DNA of 64,000 nucleotides from positions 248,001 to 312,000 of the forward strand of contig JAPZRO010000006.1 of NCBI GenBank assembly GCA_027531395.1, given 5' to 3'. The notes beneath the pieces are model-generated. The model was not told where the DNA came from and did no database searches. It saw only the letters and a list, made by a program, of their open reading frames with translations. Positions 48,206-56,394 of this stretch are shown in pieces (position 1 is the stretch's first letter; each line of letters starts with the position of its first letter). Source of the stretch: Porphyrobacter sp. (GTDB lineage: Bacteria > Pseudomonadota > Alphaproteobacteria > Sphingomonadales > Sphingomonadaceae). The position numbers and the translations under genes are program-made.

Positions 48206-48246
48206 CTCAAATCGCTGATTTGGGCGCGCATACGAGGGGCGTATGC
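48206..48246. promoter_or_regulatory. Two adjacent inverted repeats ahead of the AlpA-type gene
   Basis: CAAATC-GCT-GATTTG (48208-48222) and GCATACG-AGGGG-CGTATGC (48228-48246) are two perfect stem-loops placed back to back, starting four bases after the preceding stop and 44 bases before the alpA-like start. The first could terminate the int transcript or both could be operators; there is no T run. Confidence 0.4.
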
Positions 48247-48290
48247 TCTGGCAGGCTCATAGTGTTTTACGACACTTCACGGAGCCCCAC

Positions 48291-48566
48291 ATGGTGACCC
48301 AAAAACCCGATAAACCCGTCCGTCTGGACCTCGACAATCTGCCCGATGCAGCGTTTGTTCGGGCCGCACCCCTTATCAATTCGGGCGTACTCCCGTTCTC
48401 GAAAGCAACGTTGTGGCGTCTGGTGAAAGCGGGGCGCTTCCCGAAGCCGGCCAAGCTCTCGGATAACATCACCGCGTGGAATGTCGGCGCTGTGAGGCGC
48501 TGGCAGGCTTCTATGCTCGCCGCTCAGGTGACGTCTGCGGATGAGGAGGGCGACAATGACCTCTAA
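48291..48566 (+). CDS. AlpA-family/MerR-like DNA-binding regulator (excisionase type)
   Basis: 91 aa. The winged-helix segment PLINSGVLPFSKATLWRLVKAGRFPKP is followed by WNVGAVRRWQAS; the pattern of a helix-turn-helix, VKAGRFPKP and a downstream W-x-x-x-x-V-x-x-W is typical of AlpA proteins. In P4-like elements AlpA activates int and excision. GGAG lies 6 bases before the ATG at 48291. Its end overlaps the next gene by 11 bases. Confidence 0.82.
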   Translation: MVTQKPDKPVRLDLDNLPDAAFVRAAPLINSGVLPFSKATLWRLVKAGRFPKPAKLSDNITAWNVGAVRRWQASMLAAQVTSADEEGDNDL

Positions 48567-49152
48567 GGCGCATAGCAGCTGGCGGGGACAGGTCGTGCCG
48601 ACCTTCACCGGCAAGTACGATACCAACATCAAAACAGGCGAGGACTATGATGGCCGCACGCTAGGTGACCTCTGGGGCATGGCCCCGAAGAGTGTGCCCA
48701 AAGCCAATGCTCCTGCCTTTATCCCCTCGACCTACATCGCCTTCGATGCTCGTAACCACGCAGTCCAGCGCGGACGGGGGCAGTTCGTCGCCCTTACCGG
48801 CGATATCGACAAGGGTAATGTGCCGCTGGTTGATATCATCACCCATACGCGCGTGCTGTTTGGTTCCGAGGCCGCGATCTTCATCTACAGCACGGGCAGT
48901 GCAACACCCCAGGACAAGCGCTGGCGGATTATCGCCCCGCTTATGGAGCCGGTCCCGTTCGAACGCTGGAACGAGGCGCAGGAAGCCGTCTCCAACTACA
49001 TGGAAGCGAACGGTGTGCCGATGGACCGGTCCTTGGCGAAGGCAGGGCAGCCGGTCTTCTTGCCGAATGTGCCTCCGGATCGGCGCGATCAGCACGGTCA
49101 GCCCAACTTCTACGAGACCTACATCGCGGGCGAGAGGGGGATTGCGCTGTGA
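48556..49152 (+). CDS. Primase-polymerase-like (AEP) replication protein
   Basis: 198 aa. The core ALTGDIDKGN followed by IFIYSTGSATPQDKRWRIIAPL matches the catalytic acidic motif and the conserved strand of archaeo-eukaryotic-type primase domains found in phage and plasmid replication proteins. The domain is encoded separately here and not fused to the helicase. The start at 48556 follows GAGGAGGG; the stop overlaps the GTG start of the helicase gene. The assignment rests on motif likeness, so it is moderate. Confidence 0.65.
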   Translation: MTSKAHSSWRGQVVPTFTGKYDTNIKTGEDYDGRTLGDLWGMAPKSVPKANAPAFIPSTYIAFDARNHAVQRGRGQFVALTGDIDKGNVPLVDIITHTRVLFGSEAAIFIYSTGSATPQDKRWRIIAPLMEPVPFERWNEAQEAVSNYMEANGVPMDRSLAKAGQPVFLPNVPPDRRDQHGQPNFYETYIAGERGIAL

Positions 49153-51062
49153 ACGCCCTTACTCCCCTCTTCGAGCAAGCGATTGCCGAAGTTCAGAAAA
49201 AGCGTGAGGCTGACGCAACGGCGAAGGGGGAGGCGCGCCGTGCTTCTGCGGCGCGGCGCCCTGCTGCAACCGGCGCCGGATCTGGCCCGATCGAGAGGTT
49301 CAATGCCGCCAATCGGATCGAGGATTTGATGCTGAAGCATGGTTATGAGGCTGCTTCGAACGGCCATAGCTGGCAGTCGCCCCTGCAGCAGTCAGGCAGC
49401 TTCGCCACGCGGGTCTATCATCACGATGACGGGACCGAGCGCTGGGTCTCGCAATCCGAAAGTGATGCCGAAGCAGGACTTGGAAGGGAGTCCGCAAGCG
49501 GCGCGCGCTTCGGCGACGCTTTCGACTTGTTCGTCTATTACGAACACAACGGGGACAGGCATGAAGCCCTGTTGGCGTGGCAGGCGGAAGAAGCAGAGCA
49601 GCGGCAGGCTCAGGTGGACAAGAGTGCCGAGGAGGGGGGTGGAACTGACACCACCGTCTGCCAGCGCAACTCTGTTGTGGCCGCCGTGGATTGGTCGAAG
49701 CACGGCGATGTCCGGAATGCGGCGTACTTCGCCGACAGCAGCGCCGGAGAGGTGGCTTACATTCCGCAGCAGCAGCGCTGGATGATGTGGCAGAACTCAC
49801 GTTGGGTGATGTGCCTGAACGGAGAGGAGGTGGAGCGCGCCAAGGGGGTGTGTAGGGCGCTCTACGCTGCTGCCGGCACTAAACTGTCGGAGGACCCCGA
49901 GAAGGGGCAGAAGTACGTCCGCGAGGCGGTCCAAGCCCACCTGCTGCCGAGGATCAAGGCGATGCTTGAACTCGCCAAGTCGGATCCCAAGCTGGTTGTC
50001 CCTGTAACCGAGCTCGACGCGAACCCCCTTCTGCTTGGCGTTGGCAACGGTGTGGTGGATCTCCGCAGGAAGCGGCTGCTCCCGAATGAACCCGACCGCT
50101 TCATCACCCGCCACTGCCGTGCCGATTTCGACCCTAGCGCGCAGTGCCCTAGCTGGCTCCGGTTTCTCGATGCCGTCTTCCTAGGGGATGCAGCCACGAT
50201 CGACGCGGTGCAGCTGCTACTGGGCTATACTCTGACCGGCTATAGCCGCGAAGAGCTCATGATCTTCTGTGTCGGTTTTGGTGCCAACGGGAAGTCGATC
50301 TTCAGCAATGTGGTTTCCGCCATCATCGGGGAATACGCCTGCACAGCCCCTTCCTCGCTCCTTGCAGCGCGCCGTACCGACGACCACGGAGCGCGGAATG
50401 ATCTGGCGATGCTCGATGGGGCTCGGATGGTGTCTATCAACGAGCTACCGGCTGGGATGCACCTCGATGAGCAGGTGGTGAAGCAGCTTGCGGGGCGCGA
50501 GCCCATCTCTGCGCGCTTCCTGCATAAGGAGTTCTTCACTTACGATCCGCGCTTCACCCCGTGGGTGCGCACCAACCACAAGCCCATCGTGAAGGGTGAC
50601 GACGACGGTATCTGGCGTCGCATCGTCATTCTGCCGTTCCGGCGCACCTTCGCGCCCCATGAACAAGATCCGCATCTTGAGGGCAAGCTGCTGAAGGAGC
50701 GCGACGGCATACTCACGTGGATGGTCGAAGGGGCCCAGCGCTACCTCCGTGAAGGGCTGAATCTCAGCCCTGCCATGAAGAGGGAGCAGGCCCAGTACCG
50801 GAAGGACAGCGACATGCTGGGCGAATTCCTCGATGAATGTACCGAAGTTGCTGCGGATGCACGTGTCGAGCAGAAGGCCCTTTTTCTGAGCTGGCAGGAC
50901 TGGTGCAAGGATAACGGCGTGCAGCCGAATTCCAAAAAGAGCTTCACCCAGCGCCTTAGCGAGCGCGGCTTCCCGCCCAAGAATAGCAACAGCAAGCGCT
51001 ACTATCTGGGCCTCCGCAAAAGCGGCGGCCTGTTCCCCCACAGTGCAGGAAGTGCAGGATGA
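49149..51062 (+). CDS. P4/D5-type superfamily 3 helicase (replicative ATPase)
   Basis: 637 aa replication protein of the element. The N-terminal 180 residues are variable, with a segment that may bind nucleic acid (GHSWQSPLQQSGSFATRVYH). A D5-N-like region follows (LPRIKAMLELAKSDP, NPLLLGVGNGVVDL). The SF3 ATPase has Walker A GFGANGKSIFSNVV (Lys 382), Walker B in ARMVSINEL, and the sensor motif WVRTNHKPIVKGDDDGIWRR with arginine finger. The GTG start overlaps the primase stop by four bases. Together the two proteins would initiate and unwind the element's origin. Confidence 0.9.
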   Translation: MNALTPLFEQAIAEVQKKREADATAKGEARRASAARRPAATGAGSGPIERFNAANRIEDLMLKHGYEAASNGHSWQSPLQQSGSFATRVYHHDDGTERWVSQSESDAEAGLGRESASGARFGDAFDLFVYYEHNGDRHEALLAWQAEEAEQRQAQVDKSAEEGGGTDTTVCQRNSVVAAVDWSKHGDVRNAAYFADSSAGEVAYIPQQQRWMMWQNSRWVMCLNGEEVERAKGVCRALYAAAGTKLSEDPEKGQKYVREAVQAHLLPRIKAMLELAKSDPKLVVPVTELDANPLLLGVGNGVVDLRRKRLLPNEPDRFITRHCRADFDPSAQCPSWLRFLDAVFLGDAATIDAVQLLLGYTLTGYSREELMIFCVGFGANGKSIFSNVVSAIIGEYACTAPSSLLAARRTDDHGARNDLAMLDGARMVSINELPAGMHLDEQVVKQLAGREPISARFLHKEFFTYDPRFTPWVRTNHKPIVKGDDDGIWRRIVILPFRRTFAPHEQDPHLEGKLLKERDGILTWMVEGAQRYLREGLNLSPAMKREQAQYRKDSDMLGEFLDECTEVAADARVEQKALFLSWQDWCKDNGVQPNSKKSFTQRLSERGFPPKNSNSKRYYLGLRKSGGLFPHSAGSAG

Positions 51063-51147
51063 GGGGCTGTTTGCGCAAATTCTCTCTAGTCAGTTCTTCG
51101 TGAGGCATTTTGCGCAAAAACCATTGAAACCCGCACTTCCTGCACTG
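51041..51147. repeat. Large, strictly symmetric nested inverted repeat (candidate origin or control site)
   Basis: Outer arms of 18 bases (51041-51058 and 51130-51147) are reverse complements with one mismatch. Inside them, at exactly 11 bases from each arm, are two copies of the palindrome TTTGCGCAAA (51070-51079 and 51109-51118), 29 bases apart. Spacing is thus 18-11-10-29-10-11-18, mirror-symmetric about 51094. The left arm codes for the last residues of the helicase. The shape fits a replication origin for the adjacent initiator or a two-operator control site. A third palindrome CCCACGTGGG lies at 51151-51160. Confidence 0.8.
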
Positions 51148-51178
51148 CCCCCCACGTGGGCAAGAAGGAGATCCACTA

Positions 51179-51709
51179 ATGACCCTGACCATCCCCTCCC
51201 GCGTTTTCCGTGCCGCGATGAAGCAGCGCAAGGCGAACCACCCCTTCAAGCGAGTCAGCGCCTACAAGGTGCAAGAAAGCTGGGACATCCTCCACCACAA
51301 CCTCGCTACTGTTGGGTCTATCGCTGAGTACCTGAGCGCTCCCCGTGGGAGCTACGGCCGTTCCGGCATCCTTGTGGGTTGCACCGAGGAAGACAAGGGG
51401 TACCGGTTGAAGCGTGTGCCGGAGATCGTAGCACACGAGTTGGGCTACAACCTGATCCCCGCGCTCATGGCGTTGGGCGTGGAGGGGGTCCCCGAAGCAG
51501 ACATCATCGCCTTTCTCCAGTCGATTAAACCGCAGGTGGATCGGATCCTAGCTGATTGTGACGCGATCCAGATGGCGACTAGGCGGTCGATCAAGTCCGA
51601 ATATGCAGCACTTAAAGCCGGTTATTCTCCTTTGGCAGTTGCCTGTGCGGACGCGCTGGATGTTGCTGAGCAGGCGGTGGCCTTCTGTAAAGAACATGGC
51701 GTGCTCTAA
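51179..51709 (+). CDS. Hypothetical protein of the integrated element
   Basis: 176 aa soluble protein preceded by AAGGAG eight bases before the ATG. It has a basic N-terminus (MKQRKANHPFKRVSAYKV), a central part with SIAEYLSAPRGSYGRSG, and helical C-terminal segments (IIAFLQSIKPQVDRILADCD, ACADALDVAEQAVAFCKEHG). I recognise no family. Its leader contains the symmetric repeat 51041-51147, so it may be regulated through it. Confidence 0.6.
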   Translation: MTLTIPSRVFRAAMKQRKANHPFKRVSAYKVQESWDILHHNLATVGSIAEYLSAPRGSYGRSGILVGCTEEDKGYRLKRVPEIVAHELGYNLIPALMALGVEGVPEADIIAFLQSIKPQVDRILADCDAIQMATRRSIKSEYAALKAGYSPLAVACADALDVAEQAVAFCKEHGVL

Positions 51710-51790
51710 GGCTTGCAACGGGTTAATTGGGAAACTTCTGACCTTGAAATCGGAAGAGCCTCACCGCCTTTGTAACGGGTCTGGATCGTC

Positions 51791-52114
51791 ATGCCTCTGC
51801 CAGGTCTGAAGCATCAGTGCACCGCGCGCTCCAAGCGCTCGGGCGTCCGCTGCTTGAACCCCTGTGTGGTATCATGGAGGGATGAACCTTACTCTGTCTG
51901 CCGTATGCATGGCGCGCGCCGCTCACCTCATCCCACCGGACCAGATGCCCCCAACTACCGCCACGGTAGGTCTACCCGCGAAAACCTCGAAAGTGACCGT
52001 CACATGGCGATCCTGCTGAGGGATCTGGAAGCAGAGCTCTACCGCAATGGGTTGATCCCAGAAGGCACCCCACGCTGGCGAGGAAGAAAGCCCAAAGCCA
52101 GTGTCTCGCAGTAA
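51791..52114 (+). CDS. Small Cys/His-rich phage-type protein (HGG-like)
   Basis: 107 aa. The N-terminal part QCTARSKRSGVRCLNPC...CRMHGARRSPHPTG with APNYRHGRSTRE resembles short zinc-binding-like proteins found in prophages and their satellites near packaging or replication genes. Cysteines and histidines could bind a metal. The C-terminus is basic. Function is unknown. It is the last gene of the element seen here. Confidence 0.6.
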   Translation: MPLPGLKHQCTARSKRSGVRCLNPCVVSWRDEPYSVCRMHGARRSPHPTGPDAPNYRHGRSTRENLESDRHMAILLRDLEAELYRNGLIPEGTPRWRGRKPKASVSQ

Positions 52115-52372
52115 TCAGCAGCGCATCTGATTTGGGGAAACCGCGAGGATGGCAGCGCTCTGGTAATTCCCGCATGAAGTCGACTTCGGCTTTCGACCCA
52201 GAACCGGTCAGACAAGGGCGACATCTCGACCGTCCGCTTTCTCCATAAACCGACGCGAAACCCACACTTGAGCACACTGGGTTTGGCTGCGACTGACCAT
52301 GCCTAGCCGAGCGGATTAAAGGCTTTCGCGCTTCGTTCCGGCGGACCGCAGGGATATGCTTCGATTGCCCGG
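52115..52372. other. Boundary stretch between the integrated element and marR
   Basis: 258 bases with no convincing gene. A 12-bp palindrome GAAGTCGACTTC occurs at 52176-52187. No tRNA or repeat of the tRNA-Thr fragment is present, so the right attachment site of the element is not here in recognisable form. Composition shifts back toward chromosomal GC by about 52300. Confidence 0.4.
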
Positions 52373-52825
52373 CTATGGCTCAAGATTGGTGGACATGGTC
52401 CCCAGCAGGCGCTTCAACATTGCAGTTTCGTCTTTTGAGACGCCCGCAAACAATCGCTGGTAGACGGCTTCCGCCTCTTCGCGCAGCGCGGGCAGGATCT
52501 GCATGGCCTTGGGCTGCAAATGCAGCGTCCAGACCCGGCGATTGCCCTCCATGGCGCGCCGTTCGACGTAATCGGCGCCCTCGAGTTGATCGATGACATG
52601 CCCCACGCTGGCGCGTTCCAGCTCAAGGCATTTGGCCAGTTCGGTCTGGGTGAGACCCGGCGTGCGGAAGATATAGGCGAGTGCGCGCCACTGCGTGCGG
52701 GTCAGGCCGAACCGGGCGGTCGATGCATCGAACAGGCGGCGCAGCTTGCGCGGCACCTCCTCAATCAGAAACACGAGCTCGTCGGTATCCGTGAGGTAGG
52801 CCGGGGGGTGAAGGTCTTGAGCCAT
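52373..52825 (-). CDS. MarR family transcriptional regulator
   Basis: About 150 aa winged-helix regulator. The recognition region reads FGLTRTQWRALAYIFRTPGLTQTELAKCL with ERASVGHVIDQLEGADYVERR and the wing NRRVWTLHLQPKAM. The ATG at 52825 is preferred; a TTG nine bases upstream is in frame. It is divergent from a hydrolase and efflux operon, with a 14-bp palindrome between them, so it most likely represses that operon and itself until a ligand (perhaps an exported compound) releases it. Confidence 0.9.
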   Translation of the reverse strand: MAQDLHPPAYLTDTDELVFLIEEVPRKLRRLFDASTARFGLTRTQWRALAYIFRTPGLTQTELAKCLELERASVGHVIDQLEGADYVERRAMEGNRRVWTLHLQPKAMQILPALREEAEAVYQRLFAGVSKDETAMLKRLLGTMSTNLEP

Positions 52826-52870
52826 GGACTTCAACTTAGCCCCCTTCGGAACAAAGAAAAGGGCTTTACC

Positions 52871-52884
52871 GTAAGACGTCTTAC
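52871..52884. promoter_or_regulatory. Probable MarR operator
   Basis: GTAAGACGTCTTAC is a perfect 14-bp palindrome 46 bases from the marR start and 15 bases from the hydrolase GTG. TTAC/GTAA half-sites of this size and location are typical of MarR-family operators in divergent promoters. Confidence 0.65.
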
Positions 52885-52898
52885 ATTATGATACCCAC

Positions 52899-53783
52899 GT
52901 GCTCAATTCTCAGACTCCGTTGGCCGGGCATGCCGGGATCGCCCTTGCGGCCCTTGTCGAGGGGCCGGAGCGAGGTTTGCCCGTGCTGCTCGCGCATGGG
53001 GGTGGGCAGACCAAGCGCGCATGGAAGCGCGTGTCTGGCCTGTTGGCCGCTCAGGGCTTCCGCGCCATCGCACTCGATCTGCGAGGACATGGCGAAAGCG
53101 ACTGGGTCGAGGATGGCGCCTATGATGTTGCCGACTTCGCGCGGGATCTGATCGCCGTCGCCGGATCGTTGGAACGCGAGCCTGCACTGATTGGAGCCTC
53201 GCTCGGCGGTCTTGCGGGGATCACGGCGGAGGGTACACTTGCCCCCGGCACTTTCGCCTCGCTCACGCTGGTCGATGTCGCGCCGCAGATGGAAGAGGGC
53301 GGCGTCGCGAGGATCGTGAGCTTCATGGCAGCGCACGCGCGGGAAGGCTTCGCCTCGCCGCAGGAGGCGGCCCGGGTCATCTCCGACTATCTCCCCCATC
53401 GCCAGAGCCGCACAGCCTCGTCCGGGCTGGCCCATTATCTCAGGCAGAGGTCCGATGGTCGCTACTATTGGCACTGGGACCCGGCCTTTATCGATTCAGT
53501 GATCCGCCGCCGCGCCGAGGGCGAGGAGGCCAGCATGGTCGCACGCACCGAACTTGTCGAGGCGGCCTCGCGGCTGACCCTTCCGGTCCACCTGATCCGA
53601 GGTGGATCGAGCGACTTGGTTTCGGCCGAGTCCGTTGCGCATTTTCGGCAATTGGTGCCGCACGCGCAATACACCGACATTGCCGAGGCCACCCATATGG
53701 TGGTCGGCGACCAGAACGATGCCTTTGGCGATGCCATTCTGGACTTCCTCGTGCGCACCCATGGGAACGGCACTGTCGCATGA
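52899..53783 (+). CDS. Alpha/beta hydrolase
   Basis: 294 aa alpha/beta-hydrolase fold enzyme. The oxyanion region is VLLAHGGGQTKRAWKRV, the strand after it carries ALDLRGHGESDW, the nucleophile elbow is ALIGASLGGLAG (Ser), and the catalytic His lies in EATHMVVGDQND after Asp in HLIRGGSSDLVS. This is the pattern of esterases, epoxide hydrolases and similar enzymes, so the substrate is open. The start is a GTG at 52899. It overlaps the next gene by four bases, pointing to a detoxification and export operon. Confidence 0.85.
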   Translation: MLNSQTPLAGHAGIALAALVEGPERGLPVLLAHGGGQTKRAWKRVSGLLAAQGFRAIALDLRGHGESDWVEDGAYDVADFARDLIAVAGSLEREPALIGASLGGLAGITAEGTLAPGTFASLTLVDVAPQMEEGGVARIVSFMAAHAREGFASPQEAARVISDYLPHRQSRTASSGLAHYLRQRSDGRYYWHWDPAFIDSVIRRRAEGEEASMVARTELVEAASRLTLPVHLIRGGSSDLVSAESVAHFRQLVPHAQYTDIAEATHMVVGDQNDAFGDAILDFLVRTHGNGTVA

Positions 53784-55240
53784 GCGATCGGGCCGCGTCG
53801 TCGCCAAGGCTTGCATTGGCGCTGACAATGCTCGCCCTGTCCGCTTGCGCGAGCGTTCCGGAGACAGGCCCGAGACCGGCGTTGCAGACCGCGCAAACCA
53901 TAGCCGCCGGTCAGACATTCGCCCCACGCGGTGCCGACCTTTGGCCGCCCGACCGATGGTGGGAGCGCGCGGGCGATCCGCAGCTGACCGAACTTATCGA
54001 TGAGGGGCTTGCCAATTCACCTCAGGTTGCGCTTGCCGCCGCGCGCATCCGCCGCGCCGAGGCCGAAGCGCGGCGCATTGACGCGGCGCGACTGCCATCG
54101 CTTGGCGCCGAGGCGACAGGTGGTCTCTTTCGCCAGAGCGGCAGTTTCGGCATTCCGGCGCAATTCCTTCCCGATGGCTGGATCGATTACGGACAGGTCG
54201 CAATCAATGCGGGCTACGATTTCGACCTGTGGGGCCGCAACCGGGCCGCACTGGCGGCTGCGACATCCGAGCTGCGCGCCGTAACCGTCGATGCCGCACA
54301 GGCACGGCTGGTTCTTTCGGTCGCCATAACCGCTGCCTATGCCGAGCTCGGCCGCGCTCACCGCGAACGCGACATTGCCGAGGCCATGCTCGTCAATCGG
54401 AGCACCGTGCGCGATCTTGTGGCCGAGCGTGAACGCAACGCCCTCGACAATCGCGCCACTCTGCGGCTTGCAGAGGCGGAGGTTGCGCGCGCGGATCAGG
54501 CGCTGGCGGCTGCGGAAGAGGCGATCCTGATCCGCCGCAACCAGCTGGCTGCGCTGGTCGGTGCAGGGCCGGATCGCGGGTTGACCATCACTCGCCCGCC
54601 GCTTTCGCCCTCGACGCCCGTCACGGTTCCCGACGGGCTGACCACCGATCTGCTCGGCAGGCGGCCCGATATCGTGGCGGCGCGCGAGCGGGTCGAGGCT
54701 GCGGGCGCGCGCATCGAGCAGGCGCGGGCGGGCTTCTACCCTTCGATCAATCTGCGGGCCCTGATCGGCCTGCAGGCGCTGGGTCTCGGCAATCTGGTCG
54801 ATGCCCGGTCGGCCTTCGGCGCGGTCGGTCCGGCGATCAGCCTGCCGCTCTTCGACGGGGGCGCGCGCAAGGCGCAATATCGCGGCACCACCGCCGCCTA
54901 TGACGAGGCGGTCGCGGGCTACAACCAGACAGTGATCACCGCCTATCAGCAAGCGGCCGATGCCCTGACCCAGCGCGATGCCGCCGACAAGCGCCTTGGC
55001 GCCGCGCGCAGGGCGCTGGCCGCCAGCGAGGACGCATTCGCGCGGGTGCGGGAGCGTTACAGTGCCGGTCTGGTCAGCAGGCTCGATGTGCTGGCGAGCG
55101 AACGCGCAGTGCTCGAACTGCGTCTTGCCGTCATCGCTCTTGAAACCAATGAACGCGGCGCAACGCTGGCGACGATCCGCGCGCTCGGCGGCGGGTTCGA
55201 CGCGCGCGGAACCCAGCCAGCAGGAAGATCCGACCAATGA
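53780..55240 (+). CDS. NodT/OprM-type outer-membrane efflux lipoprotein
   Basis: 486 aa outer-membrane channel of the TolC superfamily. The lipobox LSACA with Cys near residue 22 predicts a lipidated N-terminus. Two TolC-like repeat halves are visible: helices with LTELIDEGLANSPQVALAAAR and later PDIVAARERVEAAGARIEQARAGFYPSI, and LPLFDGGARKAQYRGTTAAYDEAV. It overlaps the hydrolase and EmrA genes by four bases each. With the next two proteins it would form an export complex through the envelope. Confidence 0.9.
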   Translation: MSDRAASSPRLALALTMLALSACASVPETGPRPALQTAQTIAAGQTFAPRGADLWPPDRWWERAGDPQLTELIDEGLANSPQVALAAARIRRAEAEARRIDAARLPSLGAEATGGLFRQSGSFGIPAQFLPDGWIDYGQVAINAGYDFDLWGRNRAALAAATSELRAVTVDAAQARLVLSVAITAAYAELGRAHRERDIAEAMLVNRSTVRDLVAERERNALDNRATLRLAEAEVARADQALAAAEEAILIRRNQLAALVGAGPDRGLTITRPPLSPSTPVTVPDGLTTDLLGRRPDIVAARERVEAAGARIEQARAGFYPSINLRALIGLQALGLGNLVDARSAFGAVGPAISLPLFDGGARKAQYRGTTAAYDEAVAGYNQTVITAYQQAADALTQRDAADKRLGAARRALAASEDAFARVRERYSAGLVSRLDVLASERAVLELRLAVIALETNERGATLATIRALGGGFDARGTQPAGRSDQ

Positions 55241-56388
55241 CCGATGCAGCAGCCGCAGCCGATCTGGCCGAAGTCGACCCGGCTGTGTCTGCTGCCCGCA
55301 AGGCGGCACGCCGGATCTGGCTGCAACGGCTGGTCGTGGGACTGGCGCTTGTCGGTCTCGCCTGGGGTGGCTGGCATTATCTGTTCGCCCGCAATTCCGT
55401 GAGCACCGACAATGCCTATGTGAACGCCCAGATGGCGCAGATCACGCCGCTGGTCGAAGGGCCGGCGATCGAAGTGCTGGTGATCGAGACCCAGCAGGTG
55501 AAGGCAGGCGACGTGCTGGTCCGCCTCGATCAGGCCGATGCCAGGATCGCCGTCGCGCAGGCCGAAGCCGATCTTGCCGCTGCGCGCCGCCGGTTTACCC
55601 AGACGGTTGCGACCAACAGCGCGCTGGCAGCCCAGGTCGATGGCTCGAATGCCGGTCTGGTGCAGGCCCGTGCGCGCCTGCGGACAGCCGAAGCCGAGTT
55701 CGAACGGGCCCGCGTCGATCTCCAGCGCCGCGAGGCTGTGGCAGCCAATGGCGCCGTATCGGGCGAGGAGTTGACGCAGGCGCGCACGGCCTATGCCTCG
55801 GCCAGCGCCGCGCTCGATGCTGCGCGCGGCGGCATATCCGAAGTCACCTCGGCGCGCCGCGCGGCACAAGGCCAGCTGGCCGCCAATGACGCGCTGGTGC
55901 GCGGTTCAAGCGTGGAGACAGACCCCGCCGTTCGCGCCGCCAGGGCACGCCTCGATGCGGCCTTGCTCGCTCTGGAGCGCACCGAAATCCGCGCGCCGGT
56001 GGCTGGGGTGGTGTCCCGCTTGCAGGTTCAGATCGGCCAGCGCCTTACCCCCGGCCAGACGATCATGACCATCGTTCCCACCGAACAGCTCTATGTCGAC
56101 GCGAACTTCAAGGAAGGCCAGCTTGGCCGTGTCCGCGAGGGGATGCCGGTCGAATTGACGTCCGACCTCTATGGCAGCGATGTCGTGTACCGCGGCAAGG
56201 TGGTCGGGCTGGCGGGGGGCACGGGGTCTTCGATGGCGGTGATCCCGGCGCAGAACGCCACCGGCAACTGGATCAAGACGGTCCAGCGCCTCCCGGTCCG
56301 GATCGCGCTCGACCCCGCCGAGCTGCGCCGACACCCCTTGCGTGTCGGCCTGTCGATGGAAGTTGTCATCGATGTTGCGCAGAACTGA
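55237..56388 (+). CDS. EmrA/HlyD-type periplasmic adaptor
   Basis: 383 aa membrane fusion protein. A single N-terminal membrane helix (VVGLALVGLAWGGWHYLF) is followed by a lipoyl/barrel-sandwich start STDNAYVNAQMAQITPLVEG, a long coiled-coil hairpin of about 130 residues, and the closing half IRAPVAGVVSRLQVQIGQ. A beta-barrel segment (VDANFKEGQLGRVREGMPVE) ends the protein. STDNAYV is a known EmrA-type motif. It pairs with the MFS pump encoded six bases downstream. Confidence 0.92.
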   Translation: MTDAAAAADLAEVDPAVSAARKAARRIWLQRLVVGLALVGLAWGGWHYLFARNSVSTDNAYVNAQMAQITPLVEGPAIEVLVIETQQVKAGDVLVRLDQADARIAVAQAEADLAAARRRFTQTVATNSALAAQVDGSNAGLVQARARLRTAEAEFERARVDLQRREAVAANGAVSGEELTQARTAYASASAALDAARGGISEVTSARRAAQGQLAANDALVRGSSVETDPAVRAARARLDAALLALERTEIRAPVAGVVSRLQVQIGQRLTPGQTIMTIVPTEQLYVDANFKEGQLGRVREGMPVELTSDLYGSDVVYRGKVVGLAGGTGSSMAVIPAQNATGNWIKTVQRLPVRIALDPAELRRHPLRVGLSMEVVIDVAQN

Positions 56389-56394
56389 CGCCGC

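Noticed and set aside
46539..52114. A complete prophage
   Set aside because: No terminase large subunit, portal, capsid, tail or lysis gene is present in the interval or after it.
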